Source: Paenibacillus oralis (lineage in GTDB: Bacteria > Bacillota > Bacilli > Paenibacillales > Paenibacillaceae). From it: DNA of 64,000 nucleotides. Every line of letters begins with the position of its first letter. Position 1 is the stretch's first letter. Under the pieces are notes generated by a model. It saw only the letters and a list, made by a program, of their open reading frames with translations. It was not told the DNA's origin and searched no databases. The position numbers were made by a program, and so were the translations under genes. Positions 1-7,740 of this stretch are shown one piece after another. The stretch spans positions 436,569-500,568 of the forward strand of contig NZ_RRCN01000002.1 of NCBI RefSeq assembly GCF_003863965.1, read 5' to 3'.

Positions 1-18
1 TACATAGCCAATACTGAA

Positions 19-92
19 GAAGAGGTCGGATCATCGAGTATGATCACGACCTCTTCGTGTCCGTTACGCATTTCTCGTCCTACAACCCAATA
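19..92 (+). promoter_or_regulatory. 3' part of a family-1 leader (terminator hairpin and trailing tract)
   Basis: The 10-bp stem GAAGAGGTCG/CGACCTCTTC (19-28 with 47-56) is followed by CCTACAACCCAATA at 79-92, the same tract that follows the leader terminators at 3.4, 7.5 and 12.6 kb. The promoter side lies outside the window. No clean U-run and no intact gene follow, so this may be a relic. 93-166 shows nothing I can support. Confidence 0.45.
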
Positions 93-373
93 GGAAGAAA
101 GAGCAACTGCTCTTGTTTGAAGTATAAGCGATAGACGCCAAATTGTGCAAATTTATAATGAGTCATTTAAACTGATTTGAAAGAGATCTTAATTCGGAAT
201 TGACGATAGTGGACTAATGTCGAAAATGAAGAGGAAGGATTAGCACTTCCCAAGGTCACTGAACACACTTCGTTTCGAGTAGCTTCACAGACAGGCTCAC
301 CATTAATCTACACAGCTTCTTTTGGCATTTACTCATTTAGCATGCCGGCTACAGCGATAATCTTAGTTCCGTT

Positions 374-688
374 TTAGCAAAACTCTTCTTTAGACCAGGT
401 GTAACCAGCTTCGTCTTCTATATATCGATGCCCGAAACGTGGTCCAGCAGATAATAAACGGGTTTGAAGTTGTGCCCAGGTAATCGTCCGGTCACATTCA
501 TCGACGATTTCAAGGTTATCTTTATTTTTAAGGTAAAACGCCTCTATCTCTATGACGGATTTATAAAACGTATCCTGTCGCATAAGAAGGCAGGAGTGTG
601 CAGCGTATTGGCCAATATGAATTTCAACAGCACCGCCCAAAACATTATTGGCATCCTCAGTACTACGAAAATAATAGTTGTTGCTCAA
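374..688 (-). CDS. Hypothetical protein, 104 aa (perhaps the N-terminal part of a longer broken gene)
   Basis: No family is recognised. The TTG start at 688 is chosen because AAAGGGGG lies about 8 bases upstream. The stop is TAA at 374-376, but in the same frame a protein-like sequence continues through TAA (329-331) and TAG (308-310) down to a TAA at 167-169. That fits either a C-terminally broken gene or a short gene followed by relic sequence. It is the last readable gene of a minus-strand series starting near 2.1 kb. Confidence 0.6.
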   Translation of the reverse strand: MSNNYYFRSTEDANNVLGGAVEIHIGQYAAHSCLLMRQDTFYKSVIEIEAFYLKNKDNLEIVDECDRTITWAQLQTRLLSAGPRFGHRYIEDEAGYTWSKEEFC

Positions 689-741
689 CGAGCACGCCCC
701 CTTTCAATTAGATTCAAAATCTATATGCTTCTTTCCATTCT

Positions 742-908
742 CTAAAAAGCAGCCAGTGGCTTCACCGTATCCATTTTAAAATGACATACTACGGCAGAAT
801 CCAGATGATATCTTTTAACCATCTTTTCATAAATGGTCAGAATAGAGGTAGGCCCCTTCCTTTAAGCAATGGATGCAGTACACCGTTCTCATGCGAGAGT
901 TCCTCCAT
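742..908 (-). pseudogene. Small hypothetical gene with a frameshift
   Basis: An ATG at 908, 12 bases after the stop of the upstream gene, opens a frame that reads MEELSHENGVLHPLL and runs to about 840. The protein-like sequence then continues in another frame (SILTIYEKMVKRYHLDSAVV, stop TAG at 742-744). One small indel around 835-840 would join the two parts into a product of about 55 aa. The ribosome site is weak. No family is recognised. Confidence 0.35.
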
Positions 909-919
909 GAGTTAAGGAT

Positions 920-1216
920 TTATACATGCCCAGACTCTTGTTCATCATCACTTGATAGGCGATATTTGGGATGGTCATTCGATTCTTGTTCTTTTTTAAT
1001 TCTTCTCACATCGGCAAGCTCATCATTTGCAAAAGATACGGTGATATGAACTTCCATGACACGATCCATATTGATTCCTACCACGTCACCATTTGCATAG
1101 TTCAGCCGCAGATCATCCTTTTTGAAGAAGCACTCCAGGATATTAAATGCTAACTCTTCATTAGTGTGAACGCTTCGTGTATGGTCGTATCCGTATTCGA
1201 ATGTAACCTGTTTCAT
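920..1216 (-). CDS. Hypothetical protein, 98 aa
   Basis: The ATG at 1216 has TTAGGAGGG about 7 bases upstream. The product is acidic at its C-terminus and contains a segment (DRVMEVHITVSFANDELADV) predicted to mix strand and helix. No family is recognised. It belongs to a run of short minus-strand genes (2136 down to 374) with little space between them, probably one operon. Confidence 0.7.
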   Translation of the reverse strand: MKQVTFEYGYDHTRSVHTNEELAFNILECFFKKDDLRLNYANGDVVGINMDRVMEVHITVSFANDELADVRRIKKEQESNDHPKYRLSSDDEQESGHV

Positions 1217-1338
1217 GATCTAGCCCTCCTAACTTTTAATAGGGTTAATATAACGAAAAATTTCTCCAAAAGGCCATATGTATTTAGTTTGAACAAGTTT
1301 ACCGGCCTTCCGTTTTCTTCTTCAGGAAAAGGGGGAGT

Positions 1339-1515
1339 TTAAACGATTCCTTTAGCAAAACGCTTCATGGTCTCAATTGAACAATTTCCAATCTTTCCAC
1401 TTCCGACATCGATGTAGTCGACTCCATTTTGGCCGTCGAACCTCGTAACCTTTCTAGCCTTATATTTATCCCCGGACTTTCCGTTGTGGTAAGTAGTTTT
1501 GACTTTAATTTGCAT
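1339..1515 (-). CDS. Hypothetical small basic protein, 58 aa
   Basis: The ATG at 1515 is preferred over an upstream TTG at 1536 because GGAGTG lies about 6 bases before it. The product is short and basic (MQIKVKTTYHNGK start) and predicted to be beta-rich. Its start overlaps the stop of the preceding small ORF (1505-1621), so translation may be coupled. Function is unknown. Confidence 0.6.
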   Translation of the reverse strand: MQIKVKTTYHNGKSGDKYKARKVTRFDGQNGVDYIDVGSGKIGNCSIETMKRFAKGIV

Positions 1516-1621
1516 GCTGATCACTCCGTTCTTCAATTTGGTTAGGGAATAATTTTTCTGTCTTCTTCTCTAAATAAAGCGAGATTTTTCCCATGACTTT
1601 GCCGCGGATAACGCCCGTCAA
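1505..1621 (-). CDS. Hypothetical small protein, 38 aa
   Basis: A TTG at 1621 with AAAAGG about 8 bases upstream gives a 38-aa basic product containing MGKISLYLEKK; an alternative ATG is at 1594. Its stop overlaps the ATG of the next gene, and its start overlaps the final TGA of the upstream remnant. These overlaps are the main support, since the ORF is very short. Confidence 0.45.
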   Translation of the reverse strand: MTGVIRGKVMGKISLYLEKKTEKLFPNQIEERSDQHAN

Positions 1622-1782
1622 AGCCCTATCCTTTTAACCGAGGGGTGCAGTTTATGACTTGCGCGAACTTTTGGATATTCTCTCAGTACATTGGCCCATA
1701 AATAGAAGACTTTAATGCTTCAATCAGGGCAAGGTTTGTAGCGCTCATTGTTGCTGATGTAGGTAAGTGTTAGACCGAAAAA
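1618..1782 (-). pseudogene. Relic of a small zinc-knuckle-like protein
   Basis: The frame reads TYISNNERYKPCPD, then TGA (1720-1722), then SIKVFYLWANVLREYPKVRA. If the TGA replaced a Cys codon this would be a CPxC motif. There is no start codon in the remaining sequence and a TAA lies directly upstream (1783-1785). The frame is otherwise uninterrupted, so decay is by point mutation. Confidence 0.4.
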
Positions 1783-1812
1783 TTAAGTTGTAGACTCTGA
1801 GAAAAATAAATA

Positions 1813-2136
1813 TTAGACTATCTGTAGTTTTTTGACTGCAGCTTGAAAGGCTTCTTCGTATAGATCAATGAGTTTCGCAATTACAACTGTGAATACATCC
1901 TGATTTCCATATTTCTCTTCAATATCACTCAACTCTGAAGCAGATGGTGAGAAGTATTCGTACATTTGAACAATATCTGATTCATGAATGCCTTTAAAAT
2001 GAATCTCTGGAGCCTCAATTACTTCTAAGTACCAGGTATCTTCATCTTTAAGCTGTTCAAAAGAATATCTTTTTAAGAGACTGTTTCGAACTGCAGTTAC
2101 ATGTCCCCTTAAGATCCAGGGCATTTGTTCCCGCAT
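1813..2136 (-). CDS. Hypothetical protein, 107 aa
   Basis: The ATG at 2136 is preceded by ACTGGAGGG about 8 bases upstream, a strong site. The product starts MREQMPWILRGHV and is predicted largely helical in its C-terminal half. No family is recognised. It is the first gene of the minus-strand series running to 374. Confidence 0.7.
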   Translation of the reverse strand: MREQMPWILRGHVTAVRNSLLKRYSFEQLKDEDTWYLEVIEAPEIHFKGIHESDIVQMYEYFSPSASELSDIEEKYGNQDVFTVVIAKLIDLYEEAFQAAVKKLQIV

Positions 2137-2214
2137 AATTTCACCCTCCAGTCTAATACTTATTTTTGGTAAGCTAACGTTTTAATTAAGGAAAAAGCTT
2201 TTAGATCAATGGTG

Positions 2215-2670
2215 TTAGTTTACAACTTTATTTTCTTTAGACAGCTGATTTCTCAACTGCGGGAACAGCACAGAAATAGGCTTGTTAAGAACAATTTCGA
2301 TTTGTTTCCACAAAGATGGTTGGGGGACCCGACCCTCAAAGATCCACCCTTGAACAGTTCGGGAAGAACGGTTCATCAAATTTGCAAAGAGTTTCAATTG
2401 GTCAGGGGCACTAAAGGAAATTCCTATATTTGAAAGAGCATTCATGAGCTCATTATTTCCGGATTCGAGATCCCAGATATCAAGCCTTCTAGGGTCTCGA
2501 GTAGCTTTTTTAATTCCTTTTTTGAATCTGATTTGCCGTTTCCGAGATTTGTCTCGACATGAACTACAAAGATAAAACTTGCCGCTGTGGTTTTTACAAT
2601 TAGAACATTCACCTCGAGCACGACGTTCACGACGGAGATGCTTCATGTTTACTCCTGCATTTTTGTCCAT
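2215..2670 (-). CDS. Zinc-ribbon and helix-turn-helix protein, 151 aa
   Basis: Two CxxC pairs (C22/C25 and C35/C38) form a likely zinc ribbon inside a very basic N-terminus. The C-terminal half (LFANLMNRSSRTVQGWIFEG, then PQPSLWKQIEIVL) has the pattern of an XRE-like helix-turn-helix, so DNA binding is likely. The ATG at 2670 is preferred to the TTG at 2682 because AAGGAG abuts the TTG but lies 11 bases from the ATG. TATAAT lies about 25 bases upstream. It may regulate neighbouring genes; this is inference. Confidence 0.7.
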   Translation of the reverse strand: MDKNAGVNMKHLRRERRARGECSNCKNHSGKFYLCSSCRDKSRKRQIRFKKGIKKATRDPRRLDIWDLESGNNELMNALSNIGISFSAPDQLKLFANLMNRSSRTVQGWIFEGRVPQPSLWKQIEIVLNKPISVLFPQLRNQLSKENKVVN

Positions 2671-2782
2671 TATTTGTTCCAACTCCTTACATTCAATTAT
2701 ATCAACGTTATATGAAATTTCCGATATTAACAGGGAATATAATTTTTCAGAGTTCAGTTTATAATGGAATTTATGAGAATCA

Positions 2783-2960
2783 AATGATATTATGTAAATA
2801 TATCTTATTGATTTAAGCTTTTTTCAACTCTCCTGGCAGGCGCACGGGAGCTTTCTAATGAAAATGCACGTAACAAGTGATCAAGCGAATCCCACCTTTG
2901 GTGCGTCTATTGATCCTTTGTTAGGTGCATTTTTTGCGCCCAGGAAAATTACACAATAAT
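2783..2960 (+). promoter_or_regulatory. Family-1 leader RNA E1 (promoter, hairpin, leader terminator)
   Basis: ATGATATTATGTAAATATATC (2783 on) resembles the extended -10 seen before other copies. The hairpin CTCTCC/GGGAG with loop containing GGCAGGCGCA is at 2828-2850, followed by TTTCTAA. The terminator has left arm AATGCACGTAACAAGTGATC (from 2863), right arm TTGATCCTTTGTTAGGTGCA, and T6 at 2931-2936. Then come TGCGCC and the ribosome site AAAGGAG before the ATG at 2978. Confidence 0.8.
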
Positions 2961-2977
2961 AAAGGAGTGAATTAACA

Positions 2978-3385
2978 ATGATAAAACAAAATTTGCAGAT
3001 TTTCGAAATGCTTGATTCGTTGGAGCTGGAATGTGATGGTCTTTCTAGAGTTATCAGTAGCCTTCTTTCATCTGCCGGTGTTTCGCATAGGCTTTTTATT
3101 GGGAGCGTCACAACGATTGGGAATAAAGGGATGTGTCCACACCTTTGGATTGAAGTGGACGATTATGTTATTGATTATCGCCTCCGAATGTGGTTGGGTC
3201 ACGATCCTTCTATTCCACACGGGGTTTTCAAAAAATCAGAGTTCAGTCATATTACATACTCAGGATCTGTCAGAGATTCCTATGGTGATCGAGATCTAGT
3301 TGCTCAGATATTTTGTTCCATGGCTGGTATCAAATATGAAGATATAGCATTTAAGCTTAAAGAGTCACTTCAAGGGGCTGTTTAG
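2978..3385 (+). CDS. Hypothetical protein, 135 aa, possibly transglutaminase-like
   Basis: AAAGGAG lies 10 bases before the ATG at 2978. The segment GMCPHLWIEVDDYVIDYRL resembles the His and Asp strands of transglutaminase/papain-like folds (H-x-W-I-E-V ... I-D), but the expected catalytic Cys is not certain, so this is a weak guess. The gene sits immediately behind leader E1 and is followed by a terminator and leader E2. Confidence 0.65.
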   Translation: MIKQNLQIFEMLDSLELECDGLSRVISSLLSSAGVSHRLFIGSVTTIGNKGMCPHLWIEVDDYVIDYRLRMWLGHDPSIPHGVFKKSEFSHITYSGSVRDSYGDRDLVAQIFCSMAGIKYEDIAFKLKESLQGAV

Positions 3386-3408
3386 CCAGACCCCTTCAAT
3401 CTTTCTTT
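3372..3408 (+). terminator. Intrinsic terminator
   Basis: AAGGGG (3372-3377) pairs with CCCCTT (3391-3396), followed by CAATCTTTCTTT. It overlaps the end of the preceding gene and would end its transcript before leader E2. Confidence 0.6.
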
Positions 3409-3411
3409 ATG

Positions 3412-3530
3412 GATGCACGTAACAAGTGATTCAGGGGAATACACCTCATGGTGTTCATTGATCTCTTGTTAGGTGCATTCTTTTTTTGTGCCTACAACCC
3501 TATAACCCATTTAAAAAGGAGCGATCATAG
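3412..3530 (+). promoter_or_regulatory. Family-1 leader terminator E2 (no upstream hairpin module)
   Basis: The left arm ATGCACGTAACAAGTGATTC and right arm TTGATCTCTTGTTAGGTGCA are nearly the same as in E1, with an inner hairpin ACACC/GGTGT and T7 at 3481-3487. It is followed by TGTGCCTACAACCCTATAAC and AAAAAGGAG. The GCAGGCGCA hairpin and the characteristic promoter are absent, so it may be served by readthrough from the upstream unit. Confidence 0.65.
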
Positions 3531-3572
3531 TTGATCAAGACGAAGTGCTCTGTTCCGAGTGAATTCGGATAA
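3531..3572 (+). other. Possible 13-codon leader peptide ORF
   Basis: AAAAAGGAG lies 9 bases before a TTG at 3531 that opens LIKTKCSVPSEFG and stops at TAA 3570-3572, just before the next gene. The conserved position of the ribosome site after the leader tract suggests that this site, not the weak one before 3633, is the one shared with other leaders. It may be a coupled leader peptide or a gene remnant. Confidence 0.25.
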
Positions 3573-3632
3573 GGATGCATGGCTATGCATTTGGCCAAAA
3601 TAATATATTTGAAAAAAGGAGTAATTGACTTT

Positions 3633-4067
3633 ATGGAGAAACATTGTTGGAAGATCGTTGAACATGAGCCCAGTATATTTGCTGATGCGTCCAAGAAATA
3701 TGGTGTTCAATCTCCGGATAGAAATTTCCGAGAAAAGTATTTGACTCAGGAAGAAGCAGAGGCTTGGTGCGATAACGCTTTCGCTCAAGTCGGGGAAGAT
3801 ATCAAAAACTTGCTTCAAACGAAACTGGGGGAGCTTGTAAAAAAACATATCTCCGAGTTTGGCGAATATTATCGCGGTATTCTGCTGCTGGGAGGGGCCG
3901 ATGTACTCGACCGGAAAGCTTACGATTTTACCACGGAACTCGATATGCTTCGATATGAATTACGCCGGTGCATTACTGTGATTGAATATGATTACATTTC
4001 AAGTCAAATTAAACCACTTGTCCTAATCCATGTGCTGAATTCCATAAAGGAAAATGGACATGCATAG
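3633..4067 (+). CDS. Hypothetical protein, 144 aa
   Basis: The ATG at 3633 has AAAAAAGGAG 11 bases upstream; an in-frame ATG at 3579 would add 18 residues and could be used by coupling to the short ORF ending at 3572. The product is mostly helical with many charged residues (YLTQEEAEAWCDNAFAQVGE). No family is recognised. The unit ends at the terminator at 4154-4196. Confidence 0.65.
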   Translation: MEKHCWKIVEHEPSIFADASKKYGVQSPDRNFREKYLTQEEAEAWCDNAFAQVGEDIKNLLQTKLGELVKKHISEFGEYYRGILLLGGADVLDRKAYDFTTELDMLRYELRRCITVIEYDYISSQIKPLVLIHVLNSIKENGHA

Positions 4068-4153
4068 GCCTGGGAACCGGACGACATCCAGGTAATACAA
4101 AAGCGGAGGAGCTCTTGTATGTGCTGTCCAAACGTCTCTTAATAGCTGTAATC

Positions 4154-4196
4154 ACTAAACAAACCCGCTCAGAATAAAGGAGCGGGTTTGTTTAGT
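4154..4196. terminator. Bidirectional terminator
   Basis: A 17-bp near-perfect stem ACTAAACAAACCCGCTC/GAGCGGGTTTGTTTAGT with a short loop lies between convergent genes and can serve both strands. Confidence 0.8.
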
Positions 4197-4350
4197 CGAT
4201 CTCGAATTTAATTTCTAAAAATCTTCTGTTACTTCCCTGATGGAAGAATTTTATTAGTGCACATTTCTTTGTCAACGATGATTTTACTTCCTCAAAGTTA
4301 ACATTGTACGCTGTGCAAATGCCAGTTAGATACCCCCTAGCAAAGTTCAA
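4192..4350 (-). CDS. Hypothetical small protein, 52 aa
   Basis: TTG at 4350 with AGGGAGG about 11 bases upstream. The product reads like genuine protein (MNFARGYLTGICTAYNVNFE ... FLEIKFEID) with a basic centre and a beta-like C-terminus; no family is recognised. Its stop overlaps the arm of the bidirectional terminator. A less likely longer frame without a good start extends upstream to about 4420. Confidence 0.55.
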   Translation of the reverse strand: MNFARGYLTGICTAYNVNFEEVKSSLTKKCALIKFFHQGSNRRFLEIKFEID

Positions 4351-4429
4351 CTCAGACGATTCCTCCCTGTGATAAACAATTGATCTTGAATAAGTCCCGG
4401 CATAATTATTTGCTGCTATGTTTATTCAA

Positions 4430-4837
4430 TTAGAATGTTCTCCCGTAAACTTTTAAATGCAATTTGTCCCTGATGACGGCCATTCGCAGAGTTTCTTTGC
4501 GAATATGTTCCTGGAAGTTTTTCATTTCCTGGGTTGATTTACAATCAATTTCGAGGAGAAATTCCACATCCTCTCTCGGTAGAAACATGGAGGCAGGTGT
4601 AATAATCTCACAAGTGAAGAATGTGTGTTTGTCTTGGCTAGGATCGACGAGAAAACGCGTAAAGGTAGCCTGAAGCACCCCTAGTGCTATCATGGCTTCA
4701 TACAACTTTTCAAGGGTTTTATACATTTTTGCCTTATGGTTCATGTACAGTTTAAATACAAATAGAAAAAAGATTACCGTGAAAAAAACGATATTTGCAA
4801 ATGGAAAAAGGGATTCAAATGCTTCTTGACCTGCCAT
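4430..4837 (-). CDS. Single-pass membrane protein, 135 aa
   Basis: AAGGAG lies 7 bases before the ATG at 4837. One hydrophobic segment near residues 13-31 (ANIVFFTVIFFLFVFKLYM) is followed by a mixed soluble domain of about 100 residues ending KVYGRTF. The topology is probably N-out with a cytoplasmic C-terminal domain by the positive-inside rule. No family is recognised. Confidence 0.7.
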   Translation of the reverse strand: MAGQEAFESLFPFANIVFFTVIFFLFVFKLYMNHKAKMYKTLEKLYEAMIALGVLQATFTRFLVDPSQDKHTFFTCEIITPASMFLPREDVEFLLEIDCKSTQEMKNFQEHIRKETLRMAVIRDKLHLKVYGRTF

Positions 4838-4995
4838 AGTATACTCCTTCCCTAAAAGTATCAGTTTTCTATCAGTATTTAACTTTACCTTCGAATATAC
4901 TATTATTTGTTCTGACTACGTTACAGGCATTAGAAACAAATCCAAATTGACGAATACAACATCATCCCTTCAGAAACGTGGTATATCCATCGACA

Positions 4996-5088
4996 TCACC
5001 TAATCAACATTAATCTTTCGGGTACATGTCCCCACAAACCAGGATTTTTCTCTTTCGTTTCAACCATCCTACGAACACCTCTTATCAT
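4996..5088 (-). CDS. Very small hypothetical protein, 30 aa
   Basis: The ATG at 5088 overlaps the TGA of the preceding zinc-ribbon gene in the form ATGA, typical of translational coupling. The product starts MIRGVRRMVETKEKNPGLWG. The length makes this tentative. Confidence 0.4.
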   Translation of the reverse strand: MIRGVRRMVETKEKNPGLWGHVPERLMLIR

Positions 5089-5246
5089 TTTGATGCCTGA
5101 CGGTCTTTTTCGATTAAGTTCAAGAGCTCAAGAATACATGCGTAGCACAGCGATACATTATCATTATCTGCTTTAATAGTCCGAACGTCTCCAACCCAAC
5201 CGCAACCGCTGCATCGTCCTTTACCGCTTTCCAGTTTTACATTCAC
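5085..5246 (-). CDS. Small zinc-ribbon protein, 53 aa
   Basis: GTG at 5246 with GAGGGGGG about 6 bases upstream. Two CxxC pairs (RCSGCGW at residues 11-17 and CYAC at about 34-37) flank a short beta hairpin, a minimal zinc ribbon of the kind common on phages and plasmids. The role (nucleic-acid or protein contact) is inference. It is coupled to the 30-aa ORF downstream. Confidence 0.6.
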   Translation of the reverse strand: MNVKLESGKGRCSGCGWVGDVRTIKADNDNVSLCYACILELLNLIEKDRQASK

Positions 5247-5258
5247 ATATAACCCCCC

Positions 5259-5453
5259 TCAATAAGTACTAAGACTATGTATTGCTTTTGCGGCTTCTTC
5301 AAGTGCTTGTTCTCGACCCTTTTTAATCCCGTTTTCCACACCGGTTTCAAATGCTTCAGCTAACAACAAAATGATATGATTTTTAATTCCTGAGTCTTTG
5401 ACCTCTAGTAGTTTGAATAATTTTTGGGCATTCGTATCAATAATGTCATTCAC
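5259..5453 (-). CDS. Hypothetical helical protein, 64 aa
   Basis: GTG at 5453 with AAGGAGCG about 10 bases upstream. The product is almost entirely helical, with a glycine-rich turn (GVENGIKKGREQALEEAAKA) that resembles the C-terminal tails of many plasmid-borne small proteins. It is followed after 12 bases by the zinc-ribbon gene, so it is probably the first gene of this short operon. Confidence 0.6.
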   Translation of the reverse strand: MNDIIDTNAQKLFKLLEVKDSGIKNHIILLLAEAFETGVENGIKKGREQALEEAAKAIHSLSTY

Positions 5454-5570
5454 TATTTCATTCGCTCCTTATGTACGTTGGATATGTATCTATGAAGTCC
5501 CTTAAGTAAAAGACGTAAAAACATTTGAGCAAATATTATAAACCTGTAGCAGATGGTAACAGTCTACCAT

Positions 5571-5706
5571 CCTACGGAGTTAAAATGCTCTTCCGTAGGA
5601 CGAACTGATACACAGCCCTATACTCTAGAAAGGTACTGAGGACTCAAACTACCCTAGAATCCCTCGCCTCTAGGAGCGAGAAGTGTCATATGTCATTATC
5701 AAAATA
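5571..5706 (-). promoter_or_regulatory. Possible degenerate family-1 leader on the minus strand
   Basis: Read on the minus strand, TTGATAATGACATATGACAC inside the end of the upstream gene resembles the family-1 promoter. It is followed by a CTCGC/GCGAG hairpin, GATTCTAGG (compare ATTCTAA), and an 8-9-bp stem TCCTACGGA/TCCGTAGGA. The loop lacks GCAGGCGCA and there is no U-run, so the match is partial. It would serve the gene starting at 5453. Confidence 0.35.
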
Positions 5707-6309
5707 AAACCGATCTTCTTCTCCGCACTTTTCTAGGCATCTGATCAAAGTAATCTTCTGGTATCCCCAATGGACCTCTCTTCTACCTAATTGATAGGCA
5801 GTTGTAACGATAGCAAGCCCTAAACCCCACTGAAAATATATGATGGACATTTGAAACTCTGGAATTATAACATAATAAGCTGAAATTAAAAAAAAGAAAA
5901 GGTAGGTAAACCATTGACCGAACTTGGCTAGCTTTCTGAACCGATTTTCCTTTTGCACAGCATCCGCATGGAGTTGAACAAGATCAGTTCTAAGATATCC
6001 ATCGTAAGCTGCTTGCCTTGCTTTTGAATCATTAATGATTTCTGTTAGAATATCTTCATAATCATCAGCCTTAGACCAACCAAAATGCTTCCCCAGGATC
6101 ACTTCCTTCACCTGAGTGCGGATCTTTTTCGGGATGAATAAGATGTTATAGACTATAATATTTCCGACTGATAGGAGGAGGAAAATTGGTGTTCCAATGG
6201 CCAGGGAGGACACGGATTGAGGTCGAAAAAAATACATAATAATCCCCTGGCCAATAAGGGCAGGAATCATATAGATAAACCATTTCAATAAAATTCTCAT
6301 TAAAGACAC
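5686..6309 (-). CDS. Polytopic membrane protein, 207 aa
   Basis: Four hydrophobic segments (about residues 5-28, 34-57, 133-151 and 155-174) arranged as two pairs separated by a soluble, charged loop of about 75 residues. The start at GTG 6309 or the ATG nine bases inside is uncertain because no strong ribosome site is visible; coupling to the gene 28 bases upstream is likely. No family is recognised. Confidence 0.65.
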   Translation of the reverse strand: MSLMRILLKWFIYMIPALIGQGIIMYFFRPQSVSSLAIGTPIFLLLSVGNIIVYNILFIPKKIRTQVKEVILGKHFGWSKADDYEDILTEIINDSKARQAAYDGYLRTDLVQLHADAVQKENRFRKLAKFGQWFTYLFFFLISAYYVIIPEFQMSIIYFQWGLGLAIVTTAYQLGRREVHWGYQKITLIRCLEKCGEEDRFYFDNDI

Positions 6310-6336
6310 TTCGCTTTCGGATGAGTAATGGACAAC

Positions 6337-6612
6337 TTAATTGTGACGAAACCAATCGATAATGACATGACTAGGGTCAATAGTTTCAAGGGAAATATAA
6401 AAGGTTCCTGTTGGTTGTATGGGTTTCCCATCCTCAGATACAACATGAAATCCGGTATCTTTCAAAGATGCGAATTTTGTACCTTCTTTGACGAACATAA
6501 GTGACCCCCCCTTGACTACGAGGTTTTTCTTATTTCGAACGACTACGACGGCAGCATAAGGATGTGGGAGATCCATTTCAAATACCAAGTGTTTAGACGT
6601 AAGCGGGTGCAT
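6337..6612 (-). CDS. Hypothetical beta-rich protein, 91 aa
   Basis: ATG at 6612 preferred over 6651 because AAAGGTGG lies 7 bases upstream. The sequence is rich in strands (YAAVVVVRNKKNLVVKGGSL), suggesting a small beta-barrel or sandwich. It precedes the polytopic membrane protein by 28 bases and is probably co-transcribed with it. The function is unknown. Confidence 0.65.
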   Translation of the reverse strand: MHPLTSKHLVFEMDLPHPYAAVVVVRNKKNLVVKGGSLMFVKEGTKFASLKDTGFHVVSEDGKPIQPTGTFYISLETIDPSHVIIDWFRHN

Positions 6613-6863
6613 CAAGTTACCACCTTTATTAAAATTCGATTTCCTCTTCATTTTACCATGTCTTGTATATTTCGACGTTGTTGAATGAAGAAATAATGCT
6701 CCAACCCTAGTCGAAGAGCTTAAATCTTTTTAAGATTGAAACAGAGTATCGAAGTTGAATATAAATGGTCCTTACGAGTATGGTTTACTTACTGCATGAT
6801 TCATCGCTTGTAGGATGCGAGTATTGTATCATAGCCGACAATCATACATATAATTTGATTAAA

Positions 6864-6897
6864 TGAAGCCCGCCAGATAGAAGCGGGCTTTCCACAT
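6864..6897 (-). terminator. Intrinsic terminator
   Basis: GAAGCCCGC and GCGGGCTTTC form a stem around AGATAGAA, directly after the stop of the minus-strand gene 6898-7320. 6652-6863 contains no ORF I can support. Confidence 0.65.
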
Positions 6898-7320
6898 TTA
6901 TGACTCGTATGTTTGGTTAACTGCCATAAACATCGCCTCTGCCCTGATTCCCCCCGGTGCCTGTGTCAATTTCAAAATAGCGGTCGGCGTTAACTTCCAA
7001 TCTTCGATTTGCAGAAGCATGGTAAGTGCAGTCGTATATTTTTCCTGTACTTCTTCGTTTGAGTTGGTGAAGATCTTTTCCGCCTCAATAGCATCAGATG
7101 CGTTGTTCAGAGGGTCCCACGAACGAGAAGTTCCTTCTGGAGAACGAAAAATTATTTGACCGCCATAGATCGCAAACCATGGTCCCATATTTCCTGTCCG
7201 GCATCTTCGCAAATCCTCATGTTCCGAAACAACTTCCATTTTCATAACCGTTTCACATATCCACGACACTTTTTCAGTATCGGTATATGTTTCCCATAAA
7301 GCGGATGCATGTCTGTACAT
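6898..7320 (-). CDS. Hypothetical protein, 140 aa
   Basis: ATG at 7320 with TTGGGGGTG about 6 bases upstream. The N-terminal half contains a helix-rich segment and a strand pair (MGPWFAIYGGQIIFRS);the C-terminal half is helical with alternating charge. The arrangement faintly recalls small phage-type alpha/beta sandwich proteins, but I cannot assign it. It is a monocistronic unit with its own terminator. Confidence 0.6.
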   Translation of the reverse strand: MYRHASALWETYTDTEKVSWICETVMKMEVVSEHEDLRRCRTGNMGPWFAIYGGQIIFRSPEGTSRSWDPLNNASDAIEAEKIFTNSNEEVQEKYTTALTMLLQIEDWKLTPTAILKLTQAPGGIRAEAMFMAVNQTYES

Positions 7321-7413
7321 AATTTCACCCCCAATGCTTTTTGCTAAGGATAACAGAAGAGTTCTATTCTTGCATTTTTGAAGAAGGTAAAGTTTTCATC
7401 ATCTTCTAGTCGT

Positions 7414-7606
7414 GTTATGATATAGTCATACCTTTAACATTTAACCAAACTTCCACTCTCCGGCATGAGCATAGAGAGCATTCTAAGCTAAAGACACCTG
7501 ACAAGGTGATTAAGGAACAATTCACACTACCCGTGTGTTTCCTTGATCGTTTGTCAGGTGTATTTATTTTAGGCACCTACAACCCAATTATCCTAAGGGA
7601 CAAGGA
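7414..7606 (+). promoter_or_regulatory. Family-1 leader RNA E3
   Basis: TTATGATATAGTCATACCTT at 7414-7433 is the promoter module. The hairpin CTCTC/GAGAG (7456-7478) has loop CGGCATGAGCATA, followed by CATTCTAA. The terminator left arm is GACACCTGACAAGGTGATTAAGG and the right arm CCTTGATCGTTTGTCAGGTG, with an apical CACAC/GTGTG and ATTTATTTT (to 7570). The tract CACCTACAACCCAATTA and CAAGGAG precede the ATG at 7616. Confidence 0.8.
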
Positions 7607-7615
7607 GCGAGCAGT

Positions 7616-7732
7616 ATGGAAAAATTTATTTTACTCAGAAGAGAGCTTAGATCGGAGAATCAAGTATGGCATGATTTATTTGTTGCTATTGATCATTCTA
7701 TGGACATTGAACAGCATTACGGGCGGCCGTAA
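7616..7732 (+). CDS. Hypothetical small protein, 38 aa
   Basis: CAAGGAG lies about 9 bases before the ATG at 7616, at the same place as in the other leaders. The product starts MEKFILLRRELRSENQ. A longer overlapping frame (7506-7736) begins inside the leader terminator and is not credible. The next gene starts 8 bases downstream. Confidence 0.6.
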   Translation: MEKFILLRRELRSENQVWHDLFVAIDHSMDIEQHYGRP

Positions 7733-7740
7733 GTGATTTT

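Noticed and set aside
7506..7736. 76-aa ORF starting in leader E3
   Set aside because: It begins inside the terminator hairpin and lacks a ribosome site; the 38-aa frame at 7616 has the conserved site.
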